This document shows, one piece after another, positions 21,935 to 34,869 of a stretch of 64,000 bases of DNA (position 1 is the stretch's first letter; each line of letters starts with the position of its first letter). Source of the DNA: Pyrrhosoma nymphula (taxonomy: Eukaryota; Arthropoda; Insecta; Odonata; Coenagrionidae); the NCBI GenBank assembly GCA_963573305.1, contig OY754329.1:46148417-46212416 (forward strand), read 5' to 3'. The position numbers and the translations under genes are program-made. Under the pieces are notes generated by a model. The model saw nothing but the letters and a program-made list of their open reading frames with translations, was not told the origin of the DNA and ran no database searches.

Positions 21935-22440
21935 TAATCAGTAAGTTTTTGCGGCCTTTTGTATAAGCACACACCCCCAAAAGAAGTACAGAAAAGCATC
22001 GAGAGCAACAATTTTAATATAGCGGTTATAATGTGGATAGCTTGATGATTACAACGTTTTGGCGCTTATAACGTTTAAAAGCCATAGACGGTTCCCTGCT
22101 AAATCAGTTTGGAAATTTACTAGGTAATATTTTTACGTTTGCAATTAATTTTCGAGTGACTCTTTATGCTATTCGTTGCTATTTAATCAAATCCTGCATG
22201 AATAGGATATTGAAATGAACTGAATTGTCCATTGTGAGCATATCTGTAGTGTAGTGCATGCTTGTGAGGCTTTGCCTCATGATGAGTCTTATAAATAATA
22301 ATAAATTAGGGAAATAATTGGAATGTATCCAAATTCTCTCCCTGTCTTTGTTGTCTTTTAACAATAATAACATTGTGTCCAAAGAGTACATTAATGAGGG
22401 TGTTTACAAGTGTTTACCCCTCTATTTGCATAGATTTTTA
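21935..22440. other. Spacer, nothing recognised
   Basis: AT-rich, with only a short minus frame at 22179-22391. Confidence 0.4.
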
Positions 22441-22449
22441 AATTATGTC

Positions 22450-24010
22450 TTTTCCTTAGAAAATGAAGTGATAATTTGAATTTTCTTCTTTTCCGCCATC
22501 ATGTCGTGTAAACTCTTCCCCTCGCTGCTGGGCTTCTTCCAGCTTTCTCGTTCCGTTTCCGGCCTCTCCAGGCCGTCTACTTCTTCTCTTAACGGCAGCT
22601 GGGCCTCTTCCTCCAGCTTTCGTGAATCTTCTTCTTTCTCCATGCCGTCTTTCTTCCTCCAGGCCGTCTTCTTCACTCTTCTTCTCCTTCTGTGGCTGTA
22701 ATTTTTCCTTCAGATTCATTTTACTTTCTCCGTAAGTCGACAACTCCAGGCCATCGTCTTCATCCGTACCCCCTTGACGTCTCATCTCCTCCTCTCCTCG
22801 CTGATGTGCCTCTTTCTAAAGCCCTCCCACTCCCTGTCCACTCCTTCTCTCCTCTTTCTCTATCTGGGCTTCTTCCTCCAGCTTTTATTATATTTTTGCG
22901 GCTGTTGAACTTCTCCCTTGAGTCACAAAATGTCTCTAACTCTTTCTGCAGGTCGTTGCCTAGGCAGTATCTAACTATACCTCCCATGTCTTCCATTACT
23001 TCGTCCATGTGGTTTCATATATAGATTCTACTGGTTTCTGTTTTACACATGCTGTTATTTTGTGTTCAATTGAGTCCAAAATTCCTCATTCTTCGCAATT
23101 TTCTTGCGGGTTTTTCTTAATTTTGTGTAGGTATTCCAGACAGTCTCCATGCTCATTAGAATCTGGGCCAGCTTGCTACTTGCCTTAAATGTTACTTTTC
23201 TTCTTTCTTCTATCCTACGGAAGATTTTGAAAGTATGCCGGTAGTTTCAGTTTTCGAAGCTTCTCATGTTATATTAGTCAATTCCTTCTTGGCTCTTGGG
23301 ATTGTTGTAAAGTTCAGTTCATATCCTAAGTACTCGGTTATTCCATGGGCCTTTAGATTCTCAATGGCGATTCTTTCAGCAACTACGAACTTCATGGGTT
23401 TTTCATTTGCAATTATTGCGAGAGCGTCTGTGTTTACGGTTGAGTAGCATCTTGTTATGGGTATTAGGCAGTTTCTTTGAACCTCTCCCAGTTTTCATTT
23501 GTTCCTGGAGTGCCCGATTTCCCCCCCCCCAAACAGTGCACCCGTAAGTCATCATTGGAATTGCAACTCCCTTATAGATAATTCCGACGGATTTTTTACC
23601 GTATGTTAACCTGGCTTGCCTTCGAATTGCCTGGAAGACGTTCTTAACCTTGCTCACCGCATAATTTACGTGTGGTAAAAAGGTGAGTTTCTCGTCCAAG
23701 TAAAATCCGAGGTATTTAAATTTTGGGCTTCTTTTAAGCTGCTTTCCGTACATTTTAATTGAGGGATTCCTTTTAAGGGTTTTCCCAAAAACTACGAATT
23801 CGCTTTTATCCTTAGAAAGCGTCAGTCTATTTTTCTTGGCCCAGTTATCTAGAATCTGCATACAATTCCCTGCTCTGGATTCGGCATTTTTCCTGCTGTT
23901 TCCTCTAACCGTTATGGCTTTATCATCTGCATAGGTGGTTTGCAGGGTATTTTGTAAATGTAGATGAATTATTTTCTGTGAGAGTTTTTACCATTCCTTA
24001 GAACCTATCC
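22450..24010 (-). pseudogene. R1/Jockey-type LINE, RT C-terminal half
   Basis: The minus strand carries the RT catalytic box as TYADDKAITVRGNS (YADD at 23933-23922). A 152-codon frame (23861-23403) follows, with NWAKKNRLTLSKDKSEFVVF, then KYLGFYLDEKLTFLPHV, then RQARLTYGKKSVGIIYKGV. This layout and wording are typical of the R1/LOA/Jockey group rather than the LINE group seen elsewhere in the window. Downstream, in a shifted frame, ITRCYSTVNTDALAIIANEKP (about 23465-23403) continues the C-terminal region, ending in a long charged, Glu/Arg-rich stretch (22785-22450). A C-run at 23521-23530 lies near the frame break. 5'-truncated and broken. Confidence 0.8.
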
Positions 24011-24019
24011 ACTCCTAAA

Positions 24020-25355
24020 AACCGTGGAAGCATTTCTTAAGCCGGTGGTCCGCGGTAAAGTTTTTCGTAAATTAAAGAGAAAGGGAAAATATTTCGGATA
24101 TCTCATCGCCCATCGGCCATCACTTCCACCACGGAGGAGCTGGTGGGTTAGCTCCTTAGTGAATGTCGATGTACCAGAGGGCGACCTTATACAACGAACG
24201 GAAGACGTCATGCCTTTCACAACGTATTTCCTTGGGGTTTTGTTTTTTGTGCTATTTACCGCATATGTCCATGTTCTTAGAGAGTCTACTTTGATAAAGT
24301 TATTGCTAAGATGAAATATATATTTTTCGCCGAGCTCAGGTTTTCGGAAATGGAAATGTTATTAATCCTAATTCATACTCTTAGACATTACGTTATGGCC
24401 TAGGTGGAATTGAAGTAAAATTAATAAATATAGCATTATTTGCCATAAATATCTTTATTATACCATGCGTGATTTAAAGTTTTTATAATTTTTAAAGTGA
24501 AGAAGATCGGCGAGTGTTTAGTTTCATTTTTCGTAACATTTGTTACATGTCTCTTATAGTTGCATGTATATTTATTTTACCGGCTAATGGATGGCAAAAA
24601 GCCTATATTTATTTGTATGTAATTATAGTTGCTAGGCCCAGAATTAACTCTTGCATTTCTTTCAAATAATGAAATACGTAATACCTGTGAAAGGAGACGA
24701 GGGCTGAAAAACTTATAATATGATCTCTGACATTTTTGGATTTGTGGTGAAGTAACGCGATTAAATTAAGTTATATGCTTAAAGCAGGGCACGTACTTCT
24801 TCACAATAATCGTCACACTGCAGGAGCATTAACGAATTTCAAGGGAAATTTCTTGAATTGAATGTTTATTATTCTGTCACTAGTTGAAACTCTTGCTGAA
24901 AAAGGCTAAAATATTGGTGAAATAGCGAAGAAGGAATGAAATAATTAAATTGAAATAAATGTGAGGTTTTTTATTTTTAACGAAAACAGTAACTATGTAA
25001 AAAATGTATAAATGTCAGATATTTCTTTGTATATAACACTTTTGGTGAAGCAGGCAGAGCTGTTACTAACAATAAGCAGTTTCCCTTGTGTGTATTTTGA
25101 AAAATGCATTCGCCCACGCTGTGTGTCGGTTAGTGGAGAACGTATATGCAAGGAGATTTTTGCGTATGTTCACATATATGGCCTTGCGTATATGGGAGCT
25201 CGCTTGCCATCTATTGGCGCACATCTGAATCACTACTAGCATCTGAATCATGCATACGTATGCGTAGACTTTTACATAGTAGATTTCAAGACTGCATATT
25301 TAATAGCGTAATATTCTTCGAGGTGAATAAACCGTTCATCCTGTACGACTTCCTA
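24020..25355. other. Spacer, nothing recognised
   Basis: AT-rich. A 96-codon plus frame at 24024-24314 is overlapped by a minus frame and shows no motif. Confidence 0.4.
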
Positions 25356-25362
25356 GTATGGA

Positions 25363-25570
25363 AATCGCAGATATTTTTCAGGCTATCAGGTAACAGTCTT
25401 ATCTTATGCGATCGAATCAATTAATGAATATCTTCATGGAGGTGGAACGAGAATTTTGAATTCTACTCCCGCTTGTGCCATAATTTAGTAACCAAGCCTA
25501 GGTATGTTTAATTCTTGTGAATAAATTTACCACATTTGCATTCACGCGATAGACAGAAGGAGACAGCAAA
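25363..25570. repeat. Dispersed repeat, copy A
   Basis: Collinear with 28868-29068: ATCGCA.AATATTTTT, CAGTCTTA, ATGAATATCT.CATC, GTGGAACGAG.ATTTTGAATTC, CACCACATT/TTACCACATTTGCAT, then AGGGAGGAGAG-like ends. About 70 percent similar by eye. Confidence 0.65.
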
Positions 25571-25579
25571 CGTAGGTTT

Positions 25580-28425
25580 CTGCTTAGAATCTATATCGAT
25601 AACCAACGCTGTAAATAAGCATTAATTTAATTCAGCATAAGGGAAGATTTAACTCTGCCTAATTACTTATTAGTGAAATGCTAATGCTTTTAATTTAATG
25701 GCAATAATTAATGTTCTGTAACTTAAAAATATACTATAGTATTTACTAGGTTTTACTTGGTTTGGATGAGCCTTTTAAGGATCTGTTCATGTTATCCATC
25801 CATAATGCGATACAGATGCCAAGTATTGACGCGACAGGAAGCGATACCATTAGCCATTACAGTTGGAGACTTCGACCAGTTTCGATCCGTTAGCACGAAG
25901 TCGGAAGTTTACAAGTTTCCCGCGGGCTCTACCCCAATTTTAAACTTTTAATGAACCCAGCAGAGGATATATGTAGGCCCTTAAGCTGTACACACTCTAA
26001 TTTTGTTAGTAAAATTAATGGTAAAGCCATCGTAAAATGTTTCAATGAACTGAAAATAGAAATCAGTCAATGAATTCAAAAGTATTTTTTTAATTGGAAG
26101 GTAAAGTAAGGGAAATGCCCTAAAGTCCGCATAAAATTAGAAGAAAATTTGGTTTGAAACCCATTCCTGAAGTTCCTATTAAATACCTACAAGGAGCACT
26201 ATGAAATATTTACCGATGGTAGTGGACATAAAAGAATTATATGTCATATTTAATCCGTGGTTTTGTTTGAGTATTAAAAGTAATAATTGATTTCTCTACT
26301 AAACGTCCTTAGAAAGTTTTTTTCATTGCCAACAGGGTCATTTTCCGCGTTATTTTTGGTTTAAACATTACTTTTGTTACAGAAATCTATACTTAAGTAA
26401 CCGGTTCAGTTCTCTCTTTCGATGATCTATGGGAGGAAATAATAAAAAATGAACGAGGCTCAGATTTTGTCAGGTAATTCTCTTGCATGCCTTCGAAAAT
26501 GTTTGCAAGTCCTCATTTTAATGCCGTGACTGTGGCCGTCTATGTAATTGTAATAGAGCTAATATCGCTGTCACTTATTCATTATTTGGTCCAGAATTCT
26601 TTTTTATTAAAACATATTTTTCTCTCCATAATAATCAGGGTCTACCTCCTTAACTGGTGTGATTTATGGATTTTGTGAAGATGTATACAGCGACAAATGA
26701 AGTCGGGGCTCATGCATTCTGTGCTTTAGCTTTTGGCCTTTCGCCTTCTTGAAAATTTTAGCCAGTATTATGCCGTCATGCCCCCACATAATCTATTTAA
26801 GGATTGTTAGAAATTATTCGAAGGAGCACCTTGAGACAAAAGACGTGATCTAAATTGCATGTTGAAAAATGCACGTAGGACGTAACTTAATTTGAAACAC
26901 ACCTTGATATTTGGGGAGATTTTGAGGGATTTCGTTCATTGGATGAGAAGAAGATTCTGTGCTTTAGAAGGGTGAAAACACTTAATATTTTTCAGTGTAG
27001 GTAAAATCAAATCAAGTGAAAACTTTTAACATTGTTTGACAGTTTGTTAAAACCAATTCCTTAAACCTTATACTCAATTTCCACACTACTTATAACTCCA
27101 TGTAATTAAGTCAATCGGGGCACTTTTCCCCACAATAATCCTTGCCTTACCAACATACCCACCTATGTTCAATGGCGCAAATAACCTCAGAGAAGTAATT
27201 ACGGAAAATAGCAAACGTTAGGTGTCGTGTGATACCGTAAATTAATGTGTACCATGACGGAGGACAAACACCTTGAGCCAAGGCTGGTGAGGTGTGAATT
27301 GTGGTAACACTCTATCTCGTATTATATGGTAGCTTAAGATCGTATTGTTCCGTAATAGACAAGCAGTTTTCGGGTGCCATTACTGAAGAGCAAGAAATTT
27401 TGTGGAGGTAGAACGCGCGCGGAGTTAAATTAAAATTATAATGTAGTATGTTTTGCGCTGCTGCAGTTTCTTTCACGCGTCTTCCTTGGAACCTACAAAA
27501 TATTCGTTATTTTTTCGGAAAGTCAATAAATAACTCTCTGCACTACGCTTATTTTGAGTCATAAAATAAAATATTCTGTGAGAGAAGTTTGATCCTAAAA
27601 TGCCACTAAATACTTTCCGTGAGACGTATAGTAATTATGGCAACATTTTTAACATATATTCTTGCAGTTGGGGCAAAAATAGTGAATTGGTACCTTAGTT
27701 TGAGTAATAATTTGATCCACCTGAAAAAAATCATTGTAATTTTGCTAATTTTAAGATTTCATATCTACTATTCACTAATTCCTGACTTTAGATATTCAGA
27801 AGGACGGATTTTAGGAAACTGAATCTAAATAATTCCGGTCAGGTTTTTATCCCAAACGGAGAAAAAACTTGTGAATCCCGAAAATCGCAGGGGTCTTCAA
27901 TATTTATGCCTTGTAAAATGTTGATTTAGGCTAAAAATAAATTACCTTATACTCTTTTAGGTCGAAAATCGATGCTTTGTTCAGAAATATAGGTTAACCA
28001 CAGAAGGTAATTAGCCACAGATCATGGACAGCTTCATTAACTACACAAACGTGGATGGAAATTGAAAGTTGCTTTGAATTCACTCGGAAAAAATATTACT
28101 ATTAGAGAGAAAATCATTGGTAAAATGATAGTTTTGTTTGGCAATTGTCAATCTCAAAGAGTTTTCACGATTGGCTGCGCCATTACGGTATGCTCACCTA
28201 TCGAAAATTACTGAATTCACTGAAGCCATTTTTAATCTTTTACTTCGCTAATGGGAAATGCTAGATAGAAAATTCCTTTCCGCATGAAATGGAGCTGCAG
28301 GAACCCATAAGTAGAAGTTGTAAAGTCGATCGTAAACGCAGCAAAATGGTATGAAATATAATATTGTAAAAAAATCCTGTTACGACGATCTGTCGTCAAA
28401 GAAAATAATGCCGCCGTAAGCGATC
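25580..28425. other. AT-rich spacer, nothing recognised
   Basis: The longest stretch in the window without a supported feature. Frames are all under 70 codons. Confidence 0.4.
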
Positions 28426-28430
28426 CTGCG

Positions 28431-28632
28431 TTACGAGTTATGTGGGTATTTCTTGATGGGCTTTCGAGCCCTTAACGGTGGGCCTGTTGTGCGAGATGTT
28501 TCCTCTTCACGTAGGCGTCGTAAAATCCAAGAGATCCCAGTGTCTTTGTGCGACAACTGTTTAATTACAAGCATGCACGTTTTATACCTTTCACCCAAAT
28601 CCCGCATCGAGCAGTAGCGCAGAAATGTATTT
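28431..28632 (-). CDS. Candidate terminal exon, unrecognised
   Basis: Minus-strand open stretch starting just after a pyrimidine-led acceptor (ACATTCTTCCAG) and ending at a stop at 28431. The translation is basic and polar: ERYKTCMLVIKQLSHKDTG, then SWILRRLREEETSRTT, ending PLRARKPIKKYPHNS. The composition looks protein-like and the block is GC-richer than its surroundings. No family recognised; a chance frame remains possible. Confidence 0.22.
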
Positions 28633-28867
28633 CTGGAAGAATGTGCGGGAAAAAGTAAATTTATCGAATCAAATACGTTCATACGTGGCTCCAAATACCT
28701 TACGAGCATTATTTTTCCTTAATTCATTAATGTATTCGTATGGGAGCTTCCGAGGAAAGTTCTTGCACTCAACGTCGGTTAACTCAGTCATTTATGTACA
28801 TTTTATTCAATGGAGTTGTATCATTTGTGGTAAATAAAACATCAGGCTTTACGAGTTCTTTGTAAGT

Positions 28868-29068
28868 AGATCGCAAAATATTTTTTTCGGGGAGCAGTCT
28901 TAACTGGATTGCCTGAATGGATTGATGAATATCTCCATCCGATGTGGAACGAGGATTTTGAATTCTACTGCCAGTTGTACCTTTTCTCATTTACCGAGAC
29001 GTGGCGGAAAAGCAATTCCCTTGAATTAATTCACCACATTAGCATTTAAGCAATATAAGGGAGGAGAG
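28868..29068. repeat. Dispersed repeat, copy B
   Basis: Sister of 25363-25570; see the shared blocks there. In this copy a frame reading PEWIDEYLHPMWNEDFEFYC is open but is not conserved in the other copy, so coding is unlikely. Confidence 0.65.
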
Positions 29069-29159
29069 GGCATTTATAGTCTGTCTGCGTATAACTTGTA
29101 TGGAGAAATCTCCCTGTAAACGAGCTCTAATTTAATCAAGCATTTTGTAGAACATTTTT

Positions 29160-29665
29160 TTTTAATTCTAGTAAATGGTAGTATAAAATCATATGGTTTC
29201 ATTGCTAGAAGTTATGGTACATAAATGTCAAGAAACATATGATTAATCAGGTTTCTATAGCAGTGAGCCTTTTCTGTGAAATGGTCTGAATTTTGCGAAA
29301 CTTGTTTTGATGTAATCATTAGACACGGAAGAGTGGGAAGTCAGGATATTATGTGATATGGTTAGCAGGGACGGTGCTATGTTTAGGGGCCAGGCTTTCT
29401 TGGGGAATATGTGCCTCTTCATGGGAGTGGCTGTACATTCTCTCAGTGCTTCATAGTTCACGTACTACATATCCATCACGCCGTAACCTTTCTGTGTAGG
29501 TGGTTTGTATAGCATTAATTTAATTATAAATTCATCTTTTCTCACTTGGTTGTATTACTCTTAAACGAAATTAGAAAATTATCTGATTTCACTGCAATAA
29601 GTAACGGTGAGAAAATGTCGAGATACTCTAAATAATCAGGTTTCCATTGCAGTAGCAGTGAGCTT
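29160..29665. repeat. Old direct duplication (about 29160-29270 and 29515-29665)
   Basis: Both halves share TTAATT, a TTTCATTGC/TTTCACTGC block, an AAATGTC block, then AATCAGGTTTC(T/C)AT and AGCAGTGAGC. Diverged, period about 390 bp. Confidence 0.45.
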
Positions 29666-29679
29666 GTCATTGCAGTTGT

Positions 29680-31410
29680 AATTTTGAATTACTGTTAAAT
29701 TTGTAAAATATAAGAAGAAAAATTATGTGGCTATATGCAAGCATAATCGTTTCTCTATTTTTATTTTGTAATAATCGACAGTTACACAAATGCATCAATA
29801 TTCGAAATGGAAAAAACGTCTATGAAAAACAAAGTTCTATTTTATTTATAACATTACTGAAGACGTTTTTTGGACAGTGCGTATGGCGGAGATGGATGCT
29901 AGACTGCTCCAAAAAATCATTATCCACATCTCGTCGTAAACATTTTATGTACAAACTATACACGCCTTGATATGCAGTATTTATTCTCGTTTCTTTTACA
30001 TCATAATTAGCTCTAAATTCGCCATAATGTTTATAATGCTTCATCTCTATCTTTATATCACAGTCTTCAATGTCTGTCTGCCTTCACACAACTCATTCGT
30101 CAAATGTTACTTGGCTCCTAAGAATTTCTCTAATTGGCTGTCTTTTCAGTCATTTATAATTCCACCATTATTCTTCTTTTTATTTTTCAGTATCTTCATG
30201 TTCTTCAGTTTCAACTGAACACCCACGTCTTTGCGTTTTGTTGTATATGTTGTTACTTTTCTTTATTCATACACATGTATCTGTTATGTACATTGTGTAT
30301 TGTATAATGTTGAATTTTTTACCAAACCATCCTCCTTTTACTTCGGAGATCCTTGGGCAGCTTCTGTTTCTTATTTATCCTATTTTGCATTACCCAAGTT
30401 TTCTTAAATATTTTCCCTGATGATCCACCAATATCCCCTTCCACTTAAAATATTTCCTTTTTTCCCCATTCATTGTGGAGCTGTTTGTTTTCATTTTTTA
30501 TGGGTACAATTTCAACGTCTTTTTCGAATGCCACTCTCATTTATCCTGAAATACTTTGAAAAAGACTCGACTTTCTAGTTATCGAATTAGCATCAGCACA
30601 TAATAATAATAATAAAAAACATGTCCTATTAAGTTGTCCATAGGCTGTCATTGTTTGGCACTTTTATATCGATGCCTATATCATCTTTTCCTTTAAAAAG
30701 GTGTAATTCGAAAATCTCGTGATTGCGAAATACCCTCCCTTAAATCTAACGCTTAACTGATACTTAAAATTGAAAGTACTTTAAAATAATTCATCAAATA
30801 ATAATTTAAGTGAGATCGTTGCAATAGAAAATGAACCATAATCAAAATTAAATATTGCTAATATGCCTTAAACGTTTGGTCACTAAATAATCGACATTTT
30901 TCGGCATCTTTTTCGTTTTATGTCGACTTGGAAAAATTTTGAAGTGTTTTCTGGCTGAACTTGGTCTTCAGCTATGTCAGTAGCAACATATATCAACATA
31001 CTTATTGCCTTCGTAATTAGTGTTTTTAAGAACAATTACTGTGCTCAATGTAGATTTTATATTCTGTGGCCTCCAGTACGCGTTACGCCATAAGTTTTCT
31101 ATATCTGCGGAACAGAGCTGGAGCACACGGTCGGCGTCTTTCACGAATGAGAGTTAAGCTTGCTAGTTTTGGGTATTATTGCATCAAATGCAATTTAGTG
31201 TCAGATTTGATGCTGCGGTAGAAGTTGTATCACCCATATTTTCCCACTAGTTAAATTTAATTCGTGATAAAATAGCATTACCTAATTCAGTATATTTCAT
31301 GAGGATTTAATGATGAGGTAGAAGTTTAGAAGCGCGTAATATTATTTGTAGAAATATTACACGAGTTTTAAAAATAAAAACATTCGATACTTAAAATTTC
31401 CGAAATATCA
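29680..31410. other. Spacer; pyrimidine-rich on + at 30000-30530
   Basis: The minus strand of 29820-30530 reads as broken Lys/Glu-rich frames that might be an old retroelement linker, but no diagnostic motif is visible. A (TAA)n run lies at 30600-30615. Confidence 0.35.
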
Positions 31411-31417
31411 TGATAAT

Positions 31418-31975
31418 TTGCTGCAGCAGTCATCAAACCGAGGTTGGCTCGTAAAAGTAAAGGACAACCTCGGCCTCAGAGCGCCTGGAGTTTATAGCAT
31501 CCCTTGTGAGTGTGGCCTCGCCTACATTGGAGAGACTTCACGTACGGTGAAAACCAGAATTAAGGAACACAAGAGGCATATAAGACAATTTCAACCCGAA
31601 AAATCGGCCTTGGCAAAGCATACTCTCGATTATTCGCATCCATTAATTTTAACGGCGCCAAAATCCTCTGCCGTTCAAATGGATACTGGGATCGTTTAAT
31701 GTAAGAGGCTATCGAGATAAGTTTGGACGAGAAGTAACTAAATCGAGACCATGGGCAGTACATCAGCCAAATATGGAGACCGCTACTCAGTAATATTAAA
31801 CGGTCGCGGATACAATTCAAATTCAAACCGCCTTGAACGAGCCGGTCAACAATGGGTTTTCAACCGCCCTTGGCCAGCTATAAAAACCCGGCATGGATTA
31901 AACTCGGCAATAAGTCTCAGCCCTGATGACGATGAGGGAGTCACTCATCGAAACGTTGGCCTTTAAAAGCCCTAC
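31418..31975 (+). pseudogene. Penelope-like element, 3' part with GIY-YIG endonuclease
   Basis: The first 93 codons (31418-31699) encode a GIY-YIG domain: GVYSIPCECGLAYIGETSRT near residues 28-47, then VKTRIKEHKRHIR, and ALAKHTLDYSHPL with the conserved His. This is the endonuclease that follows the RT in Penelope-like elements. A partly readable tail (NSNRLERAGQQWVFNRPWPA, about 31826-31885) fits the element's C-terminus, after which the terminal region holds a hammerhead-like fold (31923-31953). There is no RT upstream, so the copy is 5'-truncated near 31418. A stop at 31697 and a shift show decay. Confidence 0.85.
31923..31953 (+). ncRNA. Hammerhead-like fold of the Penelope-like element
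   Basis: CTGATGA (31923-31929), C, stem GATGAG, loop GGAGTCA, stem CTCATC, GAAAC. Six perfect stem II pairs and intact CUGANGA and GAAA core strands. Hammerhead ribozymes in the terminal repeats of Penelope-like elements are established, and this is the expected place. The one caveat is the extra base between CUGAUGA and stem II. Confidence 0.6.
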
Positions 31976-32059
31976 CCGGTGCCAAGCCCGAGAAGATTTT
32001 ACGAATATTATTCGCCGGGAAAGCCTCTCCTCTCAGCTAACCATTTCATTTCTATATAA

Positions 32060-33165
32060 GACTTCACTTTAACTTCCATCATTATTCGCATGATGTATTG
32101 CATCTTTGGTCATCCTCGGTGATTGTTTCAATTCATTTCTCCCTCCGTTATTGCTTTTGAGCTTCGAAGTATGCATACGAAAACGGAACTTGTTAGTGTC
32201 AAGGAAAAGTTTTCATCGGGGTTAACGTAAAAGCTTAAGTGTGCGGTGGTCTCTTGCGGGCCCCGGCAGCTGAGAGCTTTTTGAGCCATTGGGCTGCTCT
32301 TCCCCATGGGATGAGGAATCCATTACGGAGTCAAGAGTGATTTCGGGCGTGCAGAAAGGCCCCCACATAACCATATAAAAGCTCTTGGGAGTAGGTAGTG
32401 TGACCGATCTCACCCCTCATCGACGTTCCTTGGAAATACGCTTCATTTATAAGTTAGTTCGCGCACTCCGGATAGATGTTTAGGAAAGTAGCTCACGTAA
32501 AAAATAACTCACTCAGTCTATTCCGCACTAGTGAAAAATTTAAGTTCCTCTTACGTTTTAGGCGAAAGAAGGTGAAAATTGAAAAGCGTGACCAGAAATA
32601 CTAACTTTTGGAGGATTTTAAGACAGTTGTTTGCGGTTTCGGAAAAGTCGTGAAAGATTGCATTTGAAGATTACCCTAAATCAGAAACTGGCAGTATACC
32701 CTGGAGTAGTATTATATCTTCTGGGAATTGTTATTGCTTTTTTGTTAATTTAATGTGCATGGAAATGCCTCGAAAGCTATCCCATCTCATGGAGGCCATA
32801 GTTAAGGTTAGATTCATAGCAATGCCAGGTTTATCTCCACCCTTCCATCATTCCCCGAATAATCCTACCCTAAATATCTACCCAATTAACCTTACTGGTG
32901 CAAATGACCTCGATTTGTCGATCGCCTTCACAAGGAACATTCCAATCTCGAGATTCCGTAGTTGCGTTGTTTTGTGGGAATTATTATCGCTTTTTTGTTT
33001 AGTTTATGCTGTAGGCGATACCTCAAAATCTAATTCGCCTATTTCTGATGCCTTATCTTTCCAACTCTACGTAGGACTTCATCATTGGAGGTTATCTCCA
33101 TCTATCCATTTGATCTTAATAATTCTTCGATAATACCACGTCCCCAAATTTTTTATAACCTCTTT
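32060..33165. other. Spacer; 126-codon plus frame at 32753-33133 without motifs
   Basis: The frame starts MCMEMPRKLSHLMEAIVKV and contains many Ile/Pro/Ser. Not recognised; probably chance. Confidence 0.35.
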
Positions 33166-33169
33166 CTCG

Positions 33170-33595
33170 CAGCTGCTGAACAAAGAGATCAGAAGAAATG
33201 GGAATGTGGTGTTATCGAAGAATGACGAAGTTCAAATGGACGGCGAGAATAACCAATTATAAAGTCCTGCGAAAAGTCGGAGAGAAAAGAAGTAAAAAGT
33301 TGTAACCTCTGTGAAGAAGGAGAGACAAACTTATCGGTCACATTTATAATAAAATGACATCGCCTAATTCACACATTACACAAGACACAATTTGCGACAC
33401 AGTAGTCTATTGAAAACAATAATGGAAGTAGAAATGAGTGACTAAATGCCAGAGGAAGACGAAGGATGGAATGCATCAGGCATCATGAAGGACGTCTAAG
33501 TCAATGATTACGTAGGAATGAAGCGGTTGTCAGAGAGGAGAGTGGATTAGAGGGCTGCAGCAAACAAATCTTCGGATTGATTACTACTGATGACG
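33170..33595 (+). pseudogene. LINE C-terminal end
   Basis: Broken plus reading: MWCYRRMTKFKWTARITNYK (about 33203-33262), VLRKVGEKRSKKL, LIGHI, then a segment parallel to RGRRRMECIRHH (about 33450-33480) and an end resembling VRREEWIRGLQQTNLRI (about 33530-33575). This is the canonical W..RRM, GH, R.E..R....Q end of the LINE group repeated through this window (compare 56.0 kb). Confidence 0.7.
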
Positions 33596-33599
33596 ATCT

Positions 33600-33652
33600 A
33601 AATCTACATACTACCCTGCGAGCCGCCGCAGAGGCATGTGGCAGGGGGTGTC
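33600..33652. repeat. CTACATACTACCCTGC..GGCAGGGGG motif, copy B
   Basis: See 20608-20675. It begins directly after the LINE fragment ending near 33590. Confidence 0.4.
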
Positions 33653-33659
33653 AAGACAG

Positions 33660-34860
33660 CAGCCATGCAAAGGGGAAGTTGAATGGTAAATGAGGGTGGA
33701 GAGGACAGATAAATTGTATGCCAGCATATCAGTGCCACGCAGTTTTTGTTATAACCACCAGAGGTGCGTGGAAAGAGGGAATTTTTGAACCTATTACTTC
33801 GGAAGTGTATCATTCTTATTTTGTCGCTTTTATCAGCTCTAGAGATATAGCGCGGGGTCAAAATAATGTGTCCCTCGGTGTCCCACTGAAACTCGTCTTA
33901 TCTGAACTTTTCAAGTAATCTAATCCTAGCGTGTTGCCCCCCCCCCCCGAGTTTCTAACGGCTCCCAACCAAGTCATTCCATAATAATGATGGTGAAGAA
34001 CTCGTAATGAATTTCTTTATTTTTTCTGGGTGATGTCGTGTGATATTCCTCCTCTATTTTGCTTTTTCCTTCCACTCTCCTTTCTCTTACGTTCCTGGGA
34101 TATCCATTTCGTTTCACGGTGTGCCCATTTCATCCGGATCATCTTTCCGCAAGGTGCTTCATTCGCCCATGCTCCTCTTTTACATTTCTTTATATTACCT
34201 CCATTTCCGTTTTATATTTCCATTTTGTCTCTAGTACCAGGCTGGGAAACTTAAGTTATGTCTTAAGAGAGGTTACATTAGCCTTATGTTACTGCGTAGT
34301 CAGTTTTGGAAAGCTCTTACAGTATTTACTGCCGGCATTTCCAAATACATCTACCCGGTGTAATGAGTATATTTTCTTGTTGCTCGGCCTTAAACCAATA
34401 ATTTTGGAAATAAACATTGGGAAGGCATAGGAGGCTTTTAATTTTGTTATCCCTTGGTTTGTGTTGTTACTGGAAACGATGCAAAATGTTTACTTTAAAC
34501 TTCGACATGCTAAATGTTTTCCCTCCAATTCCCGAGCATTTCTTAGCATTTCGTTGGCTTTCATTCCTTTTGGCTCTACATTGTGGAATTAGGAGTGGTA
34601 TGGAATCACTGTTGTAATTTCGAAATTGGTATCGTGGTGTCTGATTCTGTTGGGGAAAAAAATAAAAGGAAATTTCTTTTAAATTACTAAAATATATAAC
34701 ACACTTCTAACAAATTAGAGCCAAAAGTTAATGATTCGTTATGGAAGTGTGGCAAAGTAAGATGTTTCCTTTACGGATATAGTGATCGTAGCCGAAGATC
34801 TAGTTTGAAAAGTACACTTGAAATTGACGGCTTAGTGTCAAAACATGGAGTTACTACATT
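33660..34860. other. Spacer with a 12-base C-run at 33937-33948
   Basis: Pyrimidine-rich open frames at 34030-34430 overlap in three frames and look like composition effects. Confidence 0.4.
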
Positions 34861-34869
34861 ATACACTAG

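Noticed and set aside
22501..23024. Plus-strand Ser/Leu-rich frames
   Set aside because: Antisense to the charged C-terminal part of the R1/Jockey-type LINE.
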